Source: Anaerolineae bacterium
Lineage (GTDB): Bacteria; Chloroflexota; Anaerolineae; Aggregatilineales; Phototrophicaceae
Reading direction: 5' to 3'
Assembly (NCBI GenBank): GCA_019912965.1
Contig: JAIOHM010000213.1
Coordinates: 62,001 to 126,000, forward strand
DNA length: 64,000 nt
Below are positions 1 to 9,184 of the stretch, piece by piece. Both the position numbers and the translations under genes were made by a program. Each line of letters begins with the position of its first letter. Position 1 is the stretch's first letter. The notes under the pieces are model-generated. The model made no database searches. It was not told the origin of the DNA and worked only from the letters and a program-made list of their open reading frames with translations.

Positions 1-2
1 CA

Positions 3-2612
3 TTGTGGCGGGATCCACCACAAACAACGGCACAATTGGATGATAGATGGCTGCTGCGCTACCTCCATTTGCCCGCACTTGTGGTACTACTCCGCAGCAT
101 TGGCGTCATTACGATTTTTATGCTGCCGTTTGTCATTCAAGTTATTGTTGTTCATCCAACGGTCCGATTTGTCTTGACGGTTGGTGGGTTGTTATTTGGC
201 GCAGTGGCAGGTTCTCAGTTATGGGAATTTTCGGATAAAATTCTTGCTTGGCAACCACAGCAGCAGACAGCACGAGAACAGGCGACAGCTCTCTTGCAGC
301 AGCAGCAAGCTGAGGTCGTCACTCATCAGCCGCCGCAAACGATTTATACACTTTACCCTGCTCACAGCAAAGCGGATTATGTAAGTGATAGCAAATTATT
401 GGCAGCGCTCTTGGCGACTGCGCCCTGTTTGACCTTCCAAATTATTGGCACGAAAGGGGAGACTATCTGGCGAGTGGTTGATCCAACATCCACCTACGAG
501 CCAGCGAGGGTCATGGCACTCCTCAAAAGTCATCTCCCACCGCTCAGTCAAGTTGTTTTCCATCAGCGCAAGACAAGCAAACATGAGGGTTTATCCCTGC
601 CGTTTTACCGTCAGCATCTGCTGTTTGATGCTGTTCATGAATATGGAGTGCCATTGCCCTTTTTGGAACATATGAAAGTCTACGATCCACTGATGGCAAT
701 TACACAACATATGGGACTGCTGGAAACTGAGGATCGGATCGTCTATTCGGTGATGACGTTGACATCCAGTGCTGAGGCACGTCGACGTGCCCAAGAACGG
801 TTTCGGGCAGGCTTCATTACCCCCTTAACGATGGTGCGGCAGGACGTGCAGCGGCAGAGTGCTCGATTTGAATTTGATGAAGCGGTTGTGACCGCCAAGC
901 TGTCTGGAGAACTGTATCATTGCTATTTGGTGGTCACGGTTGAGAGTAGTCGTCCACAACGCGTAGGGGAATTGGCGCAACTGGCGTATCAAATTCCGCA
1001 GTTTCAATTGTTGGGTCATAATCAGATGCGGCATACCTTTGCACTGGGACGAGTGGAGGTGACAACAGAAGCTGAGAATGTAGTGAGTGATTTTGCTGCG
1101 ATCCTTGAATCGTGGGTTAGGGAGTATGAAACTGCATGGCGGCTTCATTTACTGGTGCTTTCACCTGCTGAGATTGCTGCCCTGTGGCATCTCCCCAATG
1201 AGACTTTTACCAGTCGGCGCATCGCTTGGGCGGGTCCTCCAGTTCCCGCAGAACTGCTGAGCCAATACCGAGAACGGGTGTGGCTAGGCGAGGCAGTTGG
1301 CCCTCAAGGTTACAGCCCGGTTTCACTGACGCTTAAAGATCGCGCTTACCATCACTACATCGCGGGTAAAACCGGGATGGGCAAATCCACGCTCCTTCAT
1401 AACCTCATTCATCAGGACATCCAAGCCGGACGCAGTGTGGTGGTAATTGATCCACACGGAAAACTGATTGATGACATCTTGGGACACAGCATCCCCGAAA
1501 AACGGGTCAAAGATGTGGTATTGCTGGAATGTGGCAATCGGGAGTATCCGGTGCCACTTAATCCGCTGCGGATACCCACCGGAGTATCTTATGAAACCGC
1601 TTTTAACTACCTGTATTGGATCCTACGGAAACTGTATGAGAGTGTATGGCGTGATCGAATGGATTTGGTGTATCGCAATGTGCTCCATGCACTCTTGTGC
1701 GATCCAGCGGCAACACCACTGGATATTGACCGGATATTTACCAGCCATTCCTATCGGGATTATCTCATTGAGCGGATGGACAAGCACCCGCAAGTTTCCA
1801 CAGCAGTGCAGGCTTTTTGGCGTGACTACGGACGGCGGGGAAAAAGTGAACAGGCAGAGATGGCAGCACCCATTCGCAACCGCACCGCCATTTTCTTGGG
1901 CAACAGGGCGCTGGAATTGATGACTTGTCATCCCCAAATGCTCAACTTTCGCAGTTTTATCGAGCAGAAAAAGATTGTGCTGATTAATCTTTCCGGCGAG
2001 GCAATCCGCTCTGAGGTCGGTAGTTTAGGGCTGATGTTTCTCTCTGGGTTTTACATGGCAAATGAGACACTTGGCTATTTAGCAGACAACCAGCCCCCAC
2101 GTTGTTTTGTATATGTGGACGAGGTGGAGCGGATTGTCAGTAGCCCAATCCCAGAGATGTTTGCTCACGAACGCAAGTTTGGCTTATCCCTCACACTTGC
2201 TAACCAATATCTTGACCAATTGAGTGAGGCTACTTTGAACGGGATACTTGGCAATGTCGGGACACTCATGCTTTTTGAGTGCGGTGAACGCGATGCCCGC
2301 CGTCTTGGGCTTCACCTTGAGCCAGATATTGAGCGGGGACGTTTGCTCAATTTGGGAGCATATCAGGCGGTTGTTAAAACCCGCTATGCAGGCCGTACAC
2401 TCCCTGCATTTGTTTTGAAAACGCGGCCCGCGCCGAAAGCTAGAAGCGCACTTCCGGCGCGGGAGTTGCGCGCGGCGTTACTGAGAAACTCCAAATTGCC
2501 CACCAGTGCCGCCGTTGCAGCATGGCTGACTGATCGCTACACCGTAAAACTCCCACAACCAGAGCCAAGTACAGATGGCAATCATCATGCACCGTTAGAG
2601 GATTACGAATGA
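3..2612 (+). CDS. VirD4/TraG-like coupling ATPase of a transfer system (5' end may lie outside the window)
   Basis: Probable inner-membrane hexameric ATPase that couples DNA to a conjugation channel. The N-terminus has two hydrophobic segments (about residues 25-75). A long middle domain is followed by the P-loop domain: Walker A GKTGMGKST near residue 455, Walker B VVVIDPHG near 480, and a second acidic motif YVDEVE near 703 followed by NQYLDQL, as in the TraG/TraM-recognition ATPases. The frame is open to the window edge and the first usable start is a TTG at position 3, so the true start may be upstream. Its stop overlaps the start of the next gene (ATGA type), indicating an operon with the replication-relaxation protein. 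The family is clear; which transfer system it serves is inferred, because no relaxase or VirB gene is in view. Confidence 0.8.
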   Translation: MWRDPPQTTAQLDDRWLLRYLHLPALVVLLRSIGVITIFMLPFVIQVIVVHPTVRFVLTVGGLLFGAVAGSQLWEFSDKILAWQPQQQTAREQATALLQQQQAEVVTHQPPQTIYTLYPAHSKADYVSDSKLLAALLATAPCLTFQIIGTKGETIWRVVDPTSTYEPARVMALLKSHLPPLSQVVFHQRKTSKHEGLSLPFYRQHLLFDAVHEYGVPLPFLEHMKVYDPLMAITQHMGLLETEDRIVYSVMTLTSSAEARRRAQERFRAGFITPLTMVRQDVQRQSARFEFDEAVVTAKLSGELYHCYLVVTVESSRPQRVGELAQLAYQIPQFQLLGHNQMRHTFALGRVEVTTEAENVVSDFAAILESWVREYETAWRLHLLVLSPAEIAALWHLPNETFTSRRIAWAGPPVPAELLSQYRERVWLGEAVGPQGYSPVSLTLKDRAYHHYIAGKTGMGKSTLLHNLIHQDIQAGRSVVVIDPHGKLIDDILGHSIPEKRVKDVVLLECGNREYPVPLNPLRIPTGVSYETAFNYLYWILRKLYESVWRDRMDLVYRNVLHALLCDPAATPLDIDRIFTSHSYRDYLIERMDKHPQVSTAVQAFWRDYGRRGKSEQAEMAAPIRNRTAIFLGNRALELMTCHPQMLNFRSFIEQKKIVLINLSGEAIRSEVGSLGLMFLSGFYMANETLGYLADNQPPRCFVYVDEVERIVSSPIPEMFAHERKFGLSLTLANQYLDQLSEATLNGILGNVGTLMLFECGERDARRLGLHLEPDIERGRLLNLGAYQAVVKTRYAGRTLPAFVLKTRPAPKARSALPARELRAALLRNSKLPTSAAVAAWLTDRYTVKLPQPEPSTDGNHHAPLEDYE

Positions 2613-3493
2613 GTGGGCAACGGCTTCCACGCCATCGCCGCGTGCAACCTGAAGTGCGACCACCCATGAAACTGACTGAGCGAGACGTGGAGATCATCAG
2701 CGCTGTTAATGACTATCGGGCATTGTTGGGCAGCCAGCTTGAAGCTCTCTTCTTCACCTCGCGTTCTACCTGCCAATATCGCTTGTCACGGCTATTTCAG
2801 CACGAATTTTTGGAACGGCATTTTTTGACGGTTGTCTCAGGTGGGCCAGGGAGCAGCCCAACGGTTTACACGTTGGGCAAGCGCGGCGCACAAGTGTTGA
2901 TTGATACATTGGGGTATGAACAAAGTGCATTGCGCTTACCCAAGAAAGCAGGTTTTGCATGGGGATTTTTGGAACACCTGCTGAAGATCAATGACGTGCG
3001 TCTTGCTGTAACGCTGGCTTGTCGAGCGAACGGTTGGGAACTAGAAACGTGGTGGGATGAACCCATCTTTCGTAGTAACCCCGACCATGTGACCTTAACT
3101 GACAAACGTGGCACCAGCCGTCAGAAACCTGTTCTTCCCGATGGCTATTTTTGTTTAACTGTGCCACATGGCAAGGCGCGTTTTTTCCTTGAAGTTGATC
3201 GGGGCACCGAGTTACACAGTGCATTCAAGCCGCAAGTGCAGGTTTATGAAGCCTACACTGCTAGTGGGCAGTATCAAGCCCGTTATCAGGCTAAGAGTTT
3301 GCGGGTACTCATTGTGACCACTACTCCCCGACGACTGACTAATCTCAAAGCCGTCACGAAAAAGGCTGGGGGAGACCGTAAATACTGGTTCACCACTTTT
3401 GCTCAACTTACACCGGAGACGGTGCTGACCACTCCCATCTGGCAGTCACTTGAGGGAAACACCCTGTACCCCCTTATTGCACCCATTGCATAG
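2609..3493 (+). CDS. Replication-relaxation (Replic_Relax) family protein 1
   Basis: A 294-aa protein with an N-terminal winged-helix segment (KLTERDVEII near residue 21, then a DNA-reading helix region to about 75) typical of the Replic_Relax family of plasmid and integrative elements. The family is named for an inferred role in replication or DNA relaxation; its biochemistry is poorly known. The start overlaps the stop of the TraG-like gene by four bases, so the two are translationally coupled. It is clearly paralogous to the protein at 4279-5205: shared LTERD, the ALFF motif, NDVRxAV, a PDGY segment, a (L)xVDR/IDRxTE segment, and the C-terminal LTxxTVLTxPIWQ. The two copies flank a toxin-antitoxin pair. 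Confidence 0.8.
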   Translation: MSGQRLPRHRRVQPEVRPPMKLTERDVEIISAVNDYRALLGSQLEALFFTSRSTCQYRLSRLFQHEFLERHFLTVVSGGPGSSPTVYTLGKRGAQVLIDTLGYEQSALRLPKKAGFAWGFLEHLLKINDVRLAVTLACRANGWELETWWDEPIFRSNPDHVTLTDKRGTSRQKPVLPDGYFCLTVPHGKARFFLEVDRGTELHSAFKPQVQVYEAYTASGQYQARYQAKSLRVLIVTTTPRRLTNLKAVTKKAGGDRKYWFTTFAQLTPETVLTTPIWQSLEGNTLYPLIAPIA

Positions 3494-3500
3494 TATCTCA

Positions 3501-3529
3501 TTGACAACAGATAAACGATATATTATTAT
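3501..3529 (+). promoter_or_regulatory. Sigma70-type promoter for the toxin-antitoxin pair
   Basis: TTGACA (3501-3506), a 17-base spacer, then TATTAT (3524-3529). The predicted transcription start at about 3535-3537 lies at or next to the ATG at 3538, so the antitoxin mRNA would be leaderless or nearly so; no Shine-Dalgarno sequence precedes that ATG. A second ATG follows at 3541. This gives the pair its own promoter, separate from the upstream transfer operon. Confidence 0.65.
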
Positions 3530-3537
3530 GACATCAT

Positions 3538-3819
3538 ATGATGAGAACAACTATTTATCTATCGGAAACACTCCATCAACGCCTACAAATAGCCTCTAAA
3601 CGCCGCAATCAGTCGGTGTCACAACTCGCCCAAGATTTGCTGGATCGCGCTTTAGCCGATGAAGAAAAAGTTCGGCTAGACAAGATGTACACTGCCCTAG
3701 AAGGACTTGAAGGGTTTATTAAGACCCCCGTCAAAGACGCCTCAACAACTATTGATGAGGTGTTGTACGGCAAACACGGTATCTGGCGGGGCACTATCCC
3801 CCCGGAGGAACATGAGTAA
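3538..3819 (+). CDS. Ribbon-helix-helix antitoxin (VapB-like)
   Basis: A 93-aa protein whose N-terminal 45 residues have the ribbon-helix-helix pattern: a short strand (RTTIYLSE) followed by two amphipathic helices (QRLQIASKRR and SVSQLAQDLLDRAL). Such proteins dimerise, bind their own operator and neutralise a partner toxin through the C-terminal tail. The stop overlaps the start of the PIN-domain gene by eight bases, the usual toxin-antitoxin arrangement. It has a strong, near-leaderless promoter of its own. The function follows from fold and neighbour; the exact antitoxin subfamily is not resolved. Confidence 0.75.
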   Translation: MMRTTIYLSETLHQRLQIASKRRNQSVSQLAQDLLDRALADEEKVRLDKMYTALEGLEGFIKTPVKDASTTIDEVLYGKHGIWRGTIPPEEHE

Positions 3820-4231
3820 ATTTCAAGCGTTGGTGGATAGCGATGCCTTTGTGGGCTTTTTCTACCGAGAGGATGCCCATCATGTGCAAGCGCGGCGGCT
3901 GTTTCGAGAAGTTCGGCAGTTTCGCATCCCCATTGCAGCTACCAATCTTGTCATCGCTGAGACCGCTACCGTTCTGAGTAATCGAGAGGGACAATCTACA
4001 GCGGTAGCATTTCTGGATTTTGCTCGTACACTACCTGTGATCTATATTACCGAAGCATTGGAGCAGGAAACATTCGCGCTCTTTCGCCGCCAAACGGCAA
4101 AAAGAACCAGCATCGTGGACTGCGCCAATGTAGTTATCATCCAGCATTTTGCCATTCCCAGTATCTTCAGTTTTGATCGTTTCTACACCCGTTTCCACAT
4201 CCCCACTGAGCGGGTGACGAAAGCTACCTAA
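3812..4231 (+). CDS. PIN-domain ribonuclease toxin (VapC-like)
   Basis: A 139-aa PIN domain. Acidic residues expected of the metal site are visible: the N-terminal aspartate in VDSDAF (about residue 8), the glutamate in VIAETATVL, and DCANVV and FSFDRF near the C-terminus. PIN toxins cleave RNA, often tRNA, when the antitoxin is lost. I chose the ATG at 3812 because a GGAGG sits at 3804-3808 and the mature PIN fold begins there; the frame is open further upstream but only inside the antitoxin gene. It lies between two paralogous replication-relaxation genes, so it probably stabilises the element. Confidence 0.75.
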   Translation: MSKFQALVDSDAFVGFFYREDAHHVQARRLFREVRQFRIPIAATNLVIAETATVLSNREGQSTAVAFLDFARTLPVIYITEALEQETFALFRRQTAKRTSIVDCANVVIIQHFAIPSIFSFDRFYTRFHIPTERVTKAT

Positions 4232-4278
4232 TTCCCAACTGGCTTGCAGATATGGTTTGAACCTGCTAGGGTAACAGT

Positions 4279-5205
4279 ATGCCCACTCCCACTAGCATGG
4301 TTCTATTTGACCATTCGCATAACGGTCATCGCCCGATCCAGAAACGCCTACCAATCTTTCAGCGCGCTGACCATACCCCCATCATGCGTCTAACCGAACG
4401 TGATAAGCATATTCTCGAAGCGGTTCATGCGTATGATGGGATGCTGGCAGACTACCAGATTCACGCCTTGTTTTTCACAGGCAAAAGCCAGATGCAAGTA
4501 CGTACCAAATTACTTTATCAGCATGGCTACTTGAGCCGTCCTGACCGTCGCAAACGCGCCATGCTACCCTATATGCTCTATTGGTTGGGTGTACAAGGGG
4601 CAGCCTATGTTGCTGGCCTTGATGGGCAATCTGTAAACGAGTTTGGCTATCGGCGCGAACCCAAATGGCAACAGGTGGAACATGATTTGACGGTGAATGA
4701 TGTGCGAATAGCGGTTGTCCATGCTTGTCGCACAAGCAAACTGCTCGCCCTTGAGGAATGGATACCGCAGAGCGAGTTTTGGGCGCATCCCGATGGTGTG
4801 GAATATACCGATAGCACAGGCAAGATGCTCAAGCGCAAAGTGCGACCGGATGGGTATTGTGTCATCTTGTTGGGCGGCAAACGGTTTCGGCTGTTATGGG
4901 AGATTGACCGTCGCACTGAGGACAATCCCCGTTTTGTGCGTGAAAAAGTGTATCCCGGTATTGCCTACATCCGATCTGAAGCTTATCGCCAGCGGTTTGG
5001 CTACAATGCGGGCAAAATCCTGATTGTGACCACAGGTGAGCGGCGCTTGAACAATATGAAACGACAGGCTGAGCAAGCTGTTGGCAAAGATGCTCGTTTG
5101 TTTTATTTCACCACTTTGGAACAGCTTACATCTCAAACCGTGTTGACCGCTCCTATCTGGCAGCGTGGGGGAGAGCCAAATACAATGCCACTATTCACCC
5201 TTTAG
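4279..5205 (+). CDS. Replication-relaxation (Replic_Relax) family protein 2
   Basis: A 308-aa paralogue of the protein at 2609-3493, with the same winged-helix start (MRLTERDKHILEAV near residue 36), ALFFTGKSQ, NDVRIAVVHACR, RPDGY, WEIDRRTE and the C-terminal TVLTAPIWQ. It carries an extra 35-residue N-terminal extension before MRLTERD, so an internal start at 4384 is also possible. Two divergent copies in one transfer region could act on different partners or substrates. The coding strand is the same as for the transfer ATPase, but about 50 bases separate it from the toxin gene. Confidence 0.75.
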   Translation: MPTPTSMVLFDHSHNGHRPIQKRLPIFQRADHTPIMRLTERDKHILEAVHAYDGMLADYQIHALFFTGKSQMQVRTKLLYQHGYLSRPDRRKRAMLPYMLYWLGVQGAAYVAGLDGQSVNEFGYRREPKWQQVEHDLTVNDVRIAVVHACRTSKLLALEEWIPQSEFWAHPDGVEYTDSTGKMLKRKVRPDGYCVILLGGKRFRLLWEIDRRTEDNPRFVREKVYPGIAYIRSEAYRQRFGYNAGKILIVTTGERRLNNMKRQAEQAVGKDARLFYFTTLEQLTSQTVLTAPIWQRGGEPNTMPLFTL

Positions 5206-5230
5206 CATCCATATTTGATATGCTGGGAAG

Positions 5231-5415
5231 ACCGTGCGTGGGAGGGGTTCTAGTCAGACCTCACCGGGCAAACAGGGCTGGTTGGTTGGGGGACACCTGC
5301 GCCCCACACCGCAGCGAGACAGGCCGTTGCAGGTGGACGTGCCCCGCTGTGAGAACCACCCGCGCACGGATTCAAGTCTCCAATATATATGCCACTGTAA
5401 CTGCGGTTGCAGTGG
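5231..5415 (+). ncRNA. Candidate structured RNA, GC-rich, possibly related to the HEARO/omega-RNA class
   Basis: This GC-rich patch in otherwise AT-rich noncoding DNA folds into a closed multi-stem structure. 5232-5242 pairs with 5359-5369 (11 bp, one G-U) and 5246-5251 with 5352-5357 (6 bp). Inside, CACCTGC (5294-5300) pairs with GCAGGTG (5329-5335) and GGGG (about 5288-5291) with CCCC (5342-5345). A second perfect 10-bp hairpin with loop TGCG lies at 5392-5415. No convincing reading frame covers it. The overall look recalls the RNA of IscB/IsrB elements (HEARO, omega-RNA), but that is from memory and no iscB-like gene is adjacent. The strand is assumed from the G-U pairing and neighbours. 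Confidence 0.5.
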
Positions 5416-5561
5416 AGCGAACTAAGTTACGACACTGGCATCAGTAATACATTTCATCAGTTGCACCCTAAAGATGGTTGCGCGTAGGTATCAAATATTC
5501 ATACCCTTAAAAAGATAAACCCTAAAGTGCGCAAATCTAAAACCTTAGCCTAGCACCTTAT

Positions 5562-7181
5562 TCAGTTAACTTCTGTTTTGGGAAACCATTTGTCAAAGCG
5601 AAGATAAATTTCATTTCGGTCAATCTCGAAGACTGTTTGTACTGATGTATCATCGGTAATATCTTCTTGAGAAAAAACATTCCGCAATTCTTCCGCGTTG
5701 ATGATCTTTGTATTGGCGAACGCATACCACGCTAAACCGAGATGAAGTGTGTGATTTAATAACTCAACCTCCATTTCATTAGCCGAACCAAGCGCGATAA
5801 TAGAAAGCTGTCCATGCTCCTCAAAATCGGTAAGCATCTTGCGGGCTATATTTGCGGGATCGCCGCAGATGAGTACGCTGTCATCGGGAATGAAGTCTAC
5901 ATTGTTAACTTTCACGAAACCATCTCGTAAAGCCTCTGCAATCCATTCCACTCGGCCTAAGAGCGATCCATCAACTGTTTTGGGTATTTCAAATGTCACA
6001 TTCAGTCTATCTTCTATGGTAACGAGCGCTAATGCCATTTTCTCGCACACTTCTTCCTGAAAGGTCGGCTTTCTGTTAAACAAGTCAAAGCCATCTCTTT
6101 CTATAATCCCCTCTGTTTTTAGATTTGTTATACGTAGTTTCGTTACTGTGCGTAAGAGATTAAGGCGATCAAAATAATATCTCAATGCCCGTGCATTTGA
6201 GATTGACGGCTGGAAATGGACGTTGTAGGTTGTAGTGTTTGCACGCCCATCAAATGTGAAACTATAAGTAATACCTAAGTCGGCATCTGTACCTTCAAGC
6301 CGCTTTATCACTGTTCCTAGTTTTACTTGGCGTAACTCCACGAACGGGCTTTTGAGAACAACTTTGTCGGTTTCATTTAAAAGCTCAATCTTCAGCACTG
6401 AAATTGGGTTTTCAGGCACATAGGGAACAAGCCAAGCAGCTTCAATCGTTTCGTGCATTTTTTCGAGCATAAGTTCGGGAACATTAGAAAAAGCAATAGA
6501 ACCAACTAGGGGGACGATTTCCCCTGTTTCGATAGCCTGAATCATGGCATCACTTGCACTCTGGTCGAGTGCATGTATCGTAGGGATTGCTTTTTCGTGC
6601 TTTGGATCGAAAACAGTAGTAATCTCCATTTTACCAATCCCAACATGCACGTTGTAGTCATTGGCATATTGGCGAGCGACCATTTCTGCATGTTCTTTTC
6701 TTTTTTGCTTGTGATGTTCCCACCTCGCATATTGCTCTATCTTTGTTACAGCACGAACATCCAGCACATTCTTTTTAGGAATATCTACAGCAATCGCCTT
6801 TTTTCCTTTGAGCTTACTCGTGTGTGTGGGATACCACTCATTCAACCATAACCAGTAACTAGTTCTGGTTTTAAGATCATAGCCGTGAATGAGTACGGGG
6901 CGCTGCAAACTCATTAATCGGGTAATATCATCTATCCCTAGTTTTACCGTCACATGACGCTTTCGGATTTTGAGGTCAGTCTTGTTTTGAACGCCGAACT
7001 CGACACCTGACACAGTGCGCCTTGCATCATCGTTTACAATCTCAATGATGAGATCTTCACTATACTCTTTTCCGCCAAATATATTAGCAGGGTCTTTATA
7101 AATCCAATAAGTAGGAAGCACTCGACGTAATGCATCAATTGCAACACCATCTCGATCATGGTGAATTGTACTCTTAGCCAA
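5562..7181 (-). CDS. DUF4365-domain protein, PD-(D/E)XK nuclease-like
   Basis: A 539-aa protein. Residues about 10-130 match the DUF4365 pattern: an acidic strand (EDLIIEIV), then VEFGVQNKTD with the Q-x-K signature of restriction-endonuclease-like folds, a short strand VTVKL, and RPVLIHGYDL...YWLWLNEW. The family is a predicted nuclease often found in defence islands. The remaining 400 residues show no motif I recognise and may sense or oligomerise. The start is TTG at 7181 with GAGG about eleven bases upstream. It is transcribed alone, away from the genes on either side. A role in phage or plasmid defence is an inference from domain type and island context. Confidence 0.6.
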   Translation of the reverse strand: MAKSTIHHDRDGVAIDALRRVLPTYWIYKDPANIFGGKEYSEDLIIEIVNDDARRTVSGVEFGVQNKTDLKIRKRHVTVKLGIDDITRLMSLQRPVLIHGYDLKTRTSYWLWLNEWYPTHTSKLKGKKAIAVDIPKKNVLDVRAVTKIEQYARWEHHKQKRKEHAEMVARQYANDYNVHVGIGKMEITTVFDPKHEKAIPTIHALDQSASDAMIQAIETGEIVPLVGSIAFSNVPELMLEKMHETIEAAWLVPYVPENPISVLKIELLNETDKVVLKSPFVELRQVKLGTVIKRLEGTDADLGITYSFTFDGRANTTTYNVHFQPSISNARALRYYFDRLNLLRTVTKLRITNLKTEGIIERDGFDLFNRKPTFQEEVCEKMALALVTIEDRLNVTFEIPKTVDGSLLGRVEWIAEALRDGFVKVNNVDFIPDDSVLICGDPANIARKMLTDFEEHGQLSIIALGSANEMEVELLNHTLHLGLAWYAFANTKIINAEELRNVFSQEDITDDTSVQTVFEIDRNEIYLRFDKWFPKTEVN

Positions 7182-7403
7182 TTGTTATTACCTCTTGTCA
7201 GTACATTTATTCTATTATATCACTGTAAACACCCATTTTATTGCTTGCCTATTTGCCTGTAGCACAGCAAACGCTCCTACATGGAAACACAAAAATATGC
7301 AACCGCGCAAACACTAAACTCATTGCCATAATCAGCCAAAAGGGGGCGCAGGTATACCGTGTTGAGGCGGGTATGAGGGATGTGATATGCTTGCCTATGT
7401 CCT

Positions 7404-8123
7404 ATGTCCTGGCACGAGAAAACCCAACCTACAGCATTCGATGCCGCTCCCATTCCGGGTCTGCTCAACTTGCATGGGGATGTATTGGCCCGGCGGTACA
7501 AGCAGGACTGGCTCAAAGGCAAGAAGTATCCCCTCATCACCTTTCCCTCTGGTCTGCAACGCGAACTCTCGGATAGCTCCAGCGAAGGCGGCATCGTCAA
7601 TGTGTTTGGTGGGCTGGATTTGCTGCGGCACAGCACCCGTGATGAAGCCATTCAAGTTGCCCTTGAGTTTGCAGCAGAACATGACTACACCGTTGGCAGA
7701 CGAGGGGACGATGAACTGCTGATTTTCCATCCGCATTCGGGAAATGGCTACACCATCAAATATGACAATCGGGCGAAACAGATGGTAGATATCAAGCGGA
7801 TTCCAGCCCATGCGATGGATTTACTGGATGGGATGAGCCGTGCCGCCTTGCCTCCATTGTACAGTGGGGAACAGGCGGGACTGAGTGCTGTTGTACCCGT
7901 TAAGTTCTTCACCCCCGATGCCAACTGGACATGGTATCCGACCGAGTTTGATGGTGAAAATCTCTTCTTTGGGCTGGTGGCTGGTTTTGAGGTGGAGTTA
8001 GGCTATTTTGCCCTGACAGAACTGGAAGGACTACGGGGAGGGTTGGGCTTGCCTCTTGAGCGGGATTTGTACTACACCCCCAAGACACTACGCGAACTGC
8101 AACAGCTTCATCGCTCAGCATGA
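7404..8123 (+). CDS. DUF2958-domain protein
   Basis: A 239-aa protein of two parts. Residues 1-135 are a module also encoded alone at 16927-17334: both begin MSWxxK, then PIxGL, a PLIxFPSG segment and a YDNxAKxxVD segment. Residues about 160-235 match DUF2958, found on plasmids and integrative elements: VKFFTPDANWTWYPTEFD, then FGLVAGFEVELGYFALTELE and RDLYYTPKTL. No catalytic residues are evident and the biochemical role is unknown. Its stop overlaps the start of the next gene by four bases. There is no strong ribosome-binding site before the ATG at 7404. Confidence 0.65.
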   Translation: MSWHEKTQPTAFDAAPIPGLLNLHGDVLARRYKQDWLKGKKYPLITFPSGLQRELSDSSSEGGIVNVFGGLDLLRHSTRDEAIQVALEFAAEHDYTVGRRGDDELLIFHPHSGNGYTIKYDNRAKQMVDIKRIPAHAMDLLDGMSRAALPPLYSGEQAGLSAVVPVKFFTPDANWTWYPTEFDGENLFFGLVAGFEVELGYFALTELEGLRGGLGLPLERDLYYTPKTLRELQQLHRSA

Positions 8124-9133
8124 ACAAGGAAGGTATCCCGCTTCAGCATAATATGTTCACCGGGGCATGGGTAGACAACCGCTCTCGCAACCAAAGGCAG
8201 ACCGCTGGATTACAGCAGATGCCGATGTTCTCCATTCATCAGACCTTTACCTTTGGCGAGCGGATACGCCCCTATCTAGCGAATGCACCCCGCCCAACGT
8301 TGGAACTGATCTCTGAGGACACCCGTACTCCCGAAGAGGTTGAGCAAGACCTGCTGCGGGAAGCACAACGTCATACTGTCCTCATGCCCGGTTTGAACCT
8401 ATTGGATACAGCCACTCAGAATGGCGAAAAACCAGATGAATCACTTATCCGAGAGGGAATTGGTCAACCTGTGGCTGTAGCAGTGGAGGGAAGCACCGTA
8501 CAAACTCAACCCCAAATGGCTGATACGACTCTCGAAACAATATTTGCCAGCCCAGCGGTTATTCCGATTGAAGAACCAGTTGATGACGATACCGAGGATG
8601 AAGCAGAAGAAGAGGTGTTACCCGCTACTAGTCCACCACTGTCCAAATATGCAGCCTATCTGGAACTGGTACGAGTAGCCGAAGAAAGGGCAGCAACGCT
8701 TTCACAGTCGCCAGCAGCAGCCCTGTCGGAAACCATCTCGGCAAGCCTCGCACAGTTCGATGCAAAACGGGCAGGCCTAACCGGAAATGAAATCCAAATG
8801 GCAGTAGCCATCGGCACATTTCGCGGTAAACAACAATCAGATCAACAAGCTACTCTGCTGAACCCTGAGCCTGAACCAACAGATGAAGACATCCCGATTC
8901 TGTGGCTGAACCGGAGTGATCTCATAAAGCGGCGACCAGATTTAGCATCGGTGATTCAGAAATTAGGCGAGCATGAAATCGAGTTTATTGCCTCAAAGGT
9001 CGGGGAAGCACTTGAGGAGTTTTACTTAATACAGCTGAATGTTGTGTTGTCGCTGTTTCTTGACCATGAGTTACGGCTGTTTCTCAAATCACCTAGAAAT
9101 CGAGGGGAAACTGCAACATTAAGCAAACAGTGA
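8120..9133 (+). CDS. Unknown acidic protein coupled to the DUF2958 gene
   Basis: A 337-aa protein I do not recognise. The start overlaps the DUF2958 stop (ATGA). Residues 150-175 are very acidic (VDDDTEDEAEEEV), and there is a long, probably disordered, Pro/Glu-rich region between about 60 and 180. The C-terminal 90 residues look folded and helical (LASVIQKLGEHEIEFIASKV, then VLSLFLDHELRLFLKS). No signal peptide or membrane segment is seen. The arrangement suggests a partner of the DUF2958 protein in element maintenance, but that is inference. Confidence 0.6.
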   Translation: MNKEGIPLQHNMFTGAWVDNRSRNQRQTAGLQQMPMFSIHQTFTFGERIRPYLANAPRPTLELISEDTRTPEEVEQDLLREAQRHTVLMPGLNLLDTATQNGEKPDESLIREGIGQPVAVAVEGSTVQTQPQMADTTLETIFASPAVIPIEEPVDDDTEDEAEEEVLPATSPPLSKYAAYLELVRVAEERAATLSQSPAAALSETISASLAQFDAKRAGLTGNEIQMAVAIGTFRGKQQSDQQATLLNPEPEPTDEDIPILWLNRSDLIKRRPDLASVIQKLGEHEIEFIASKVGEALEEFYLIQLNVVLSLFLDHELRLFLKSPRNRGETATLSKQ

Positions 9134-9184
9134 GGACTACGGCATTTATCGAACCCAAATAGGTTAAAATCGGAAAACTGTTTA

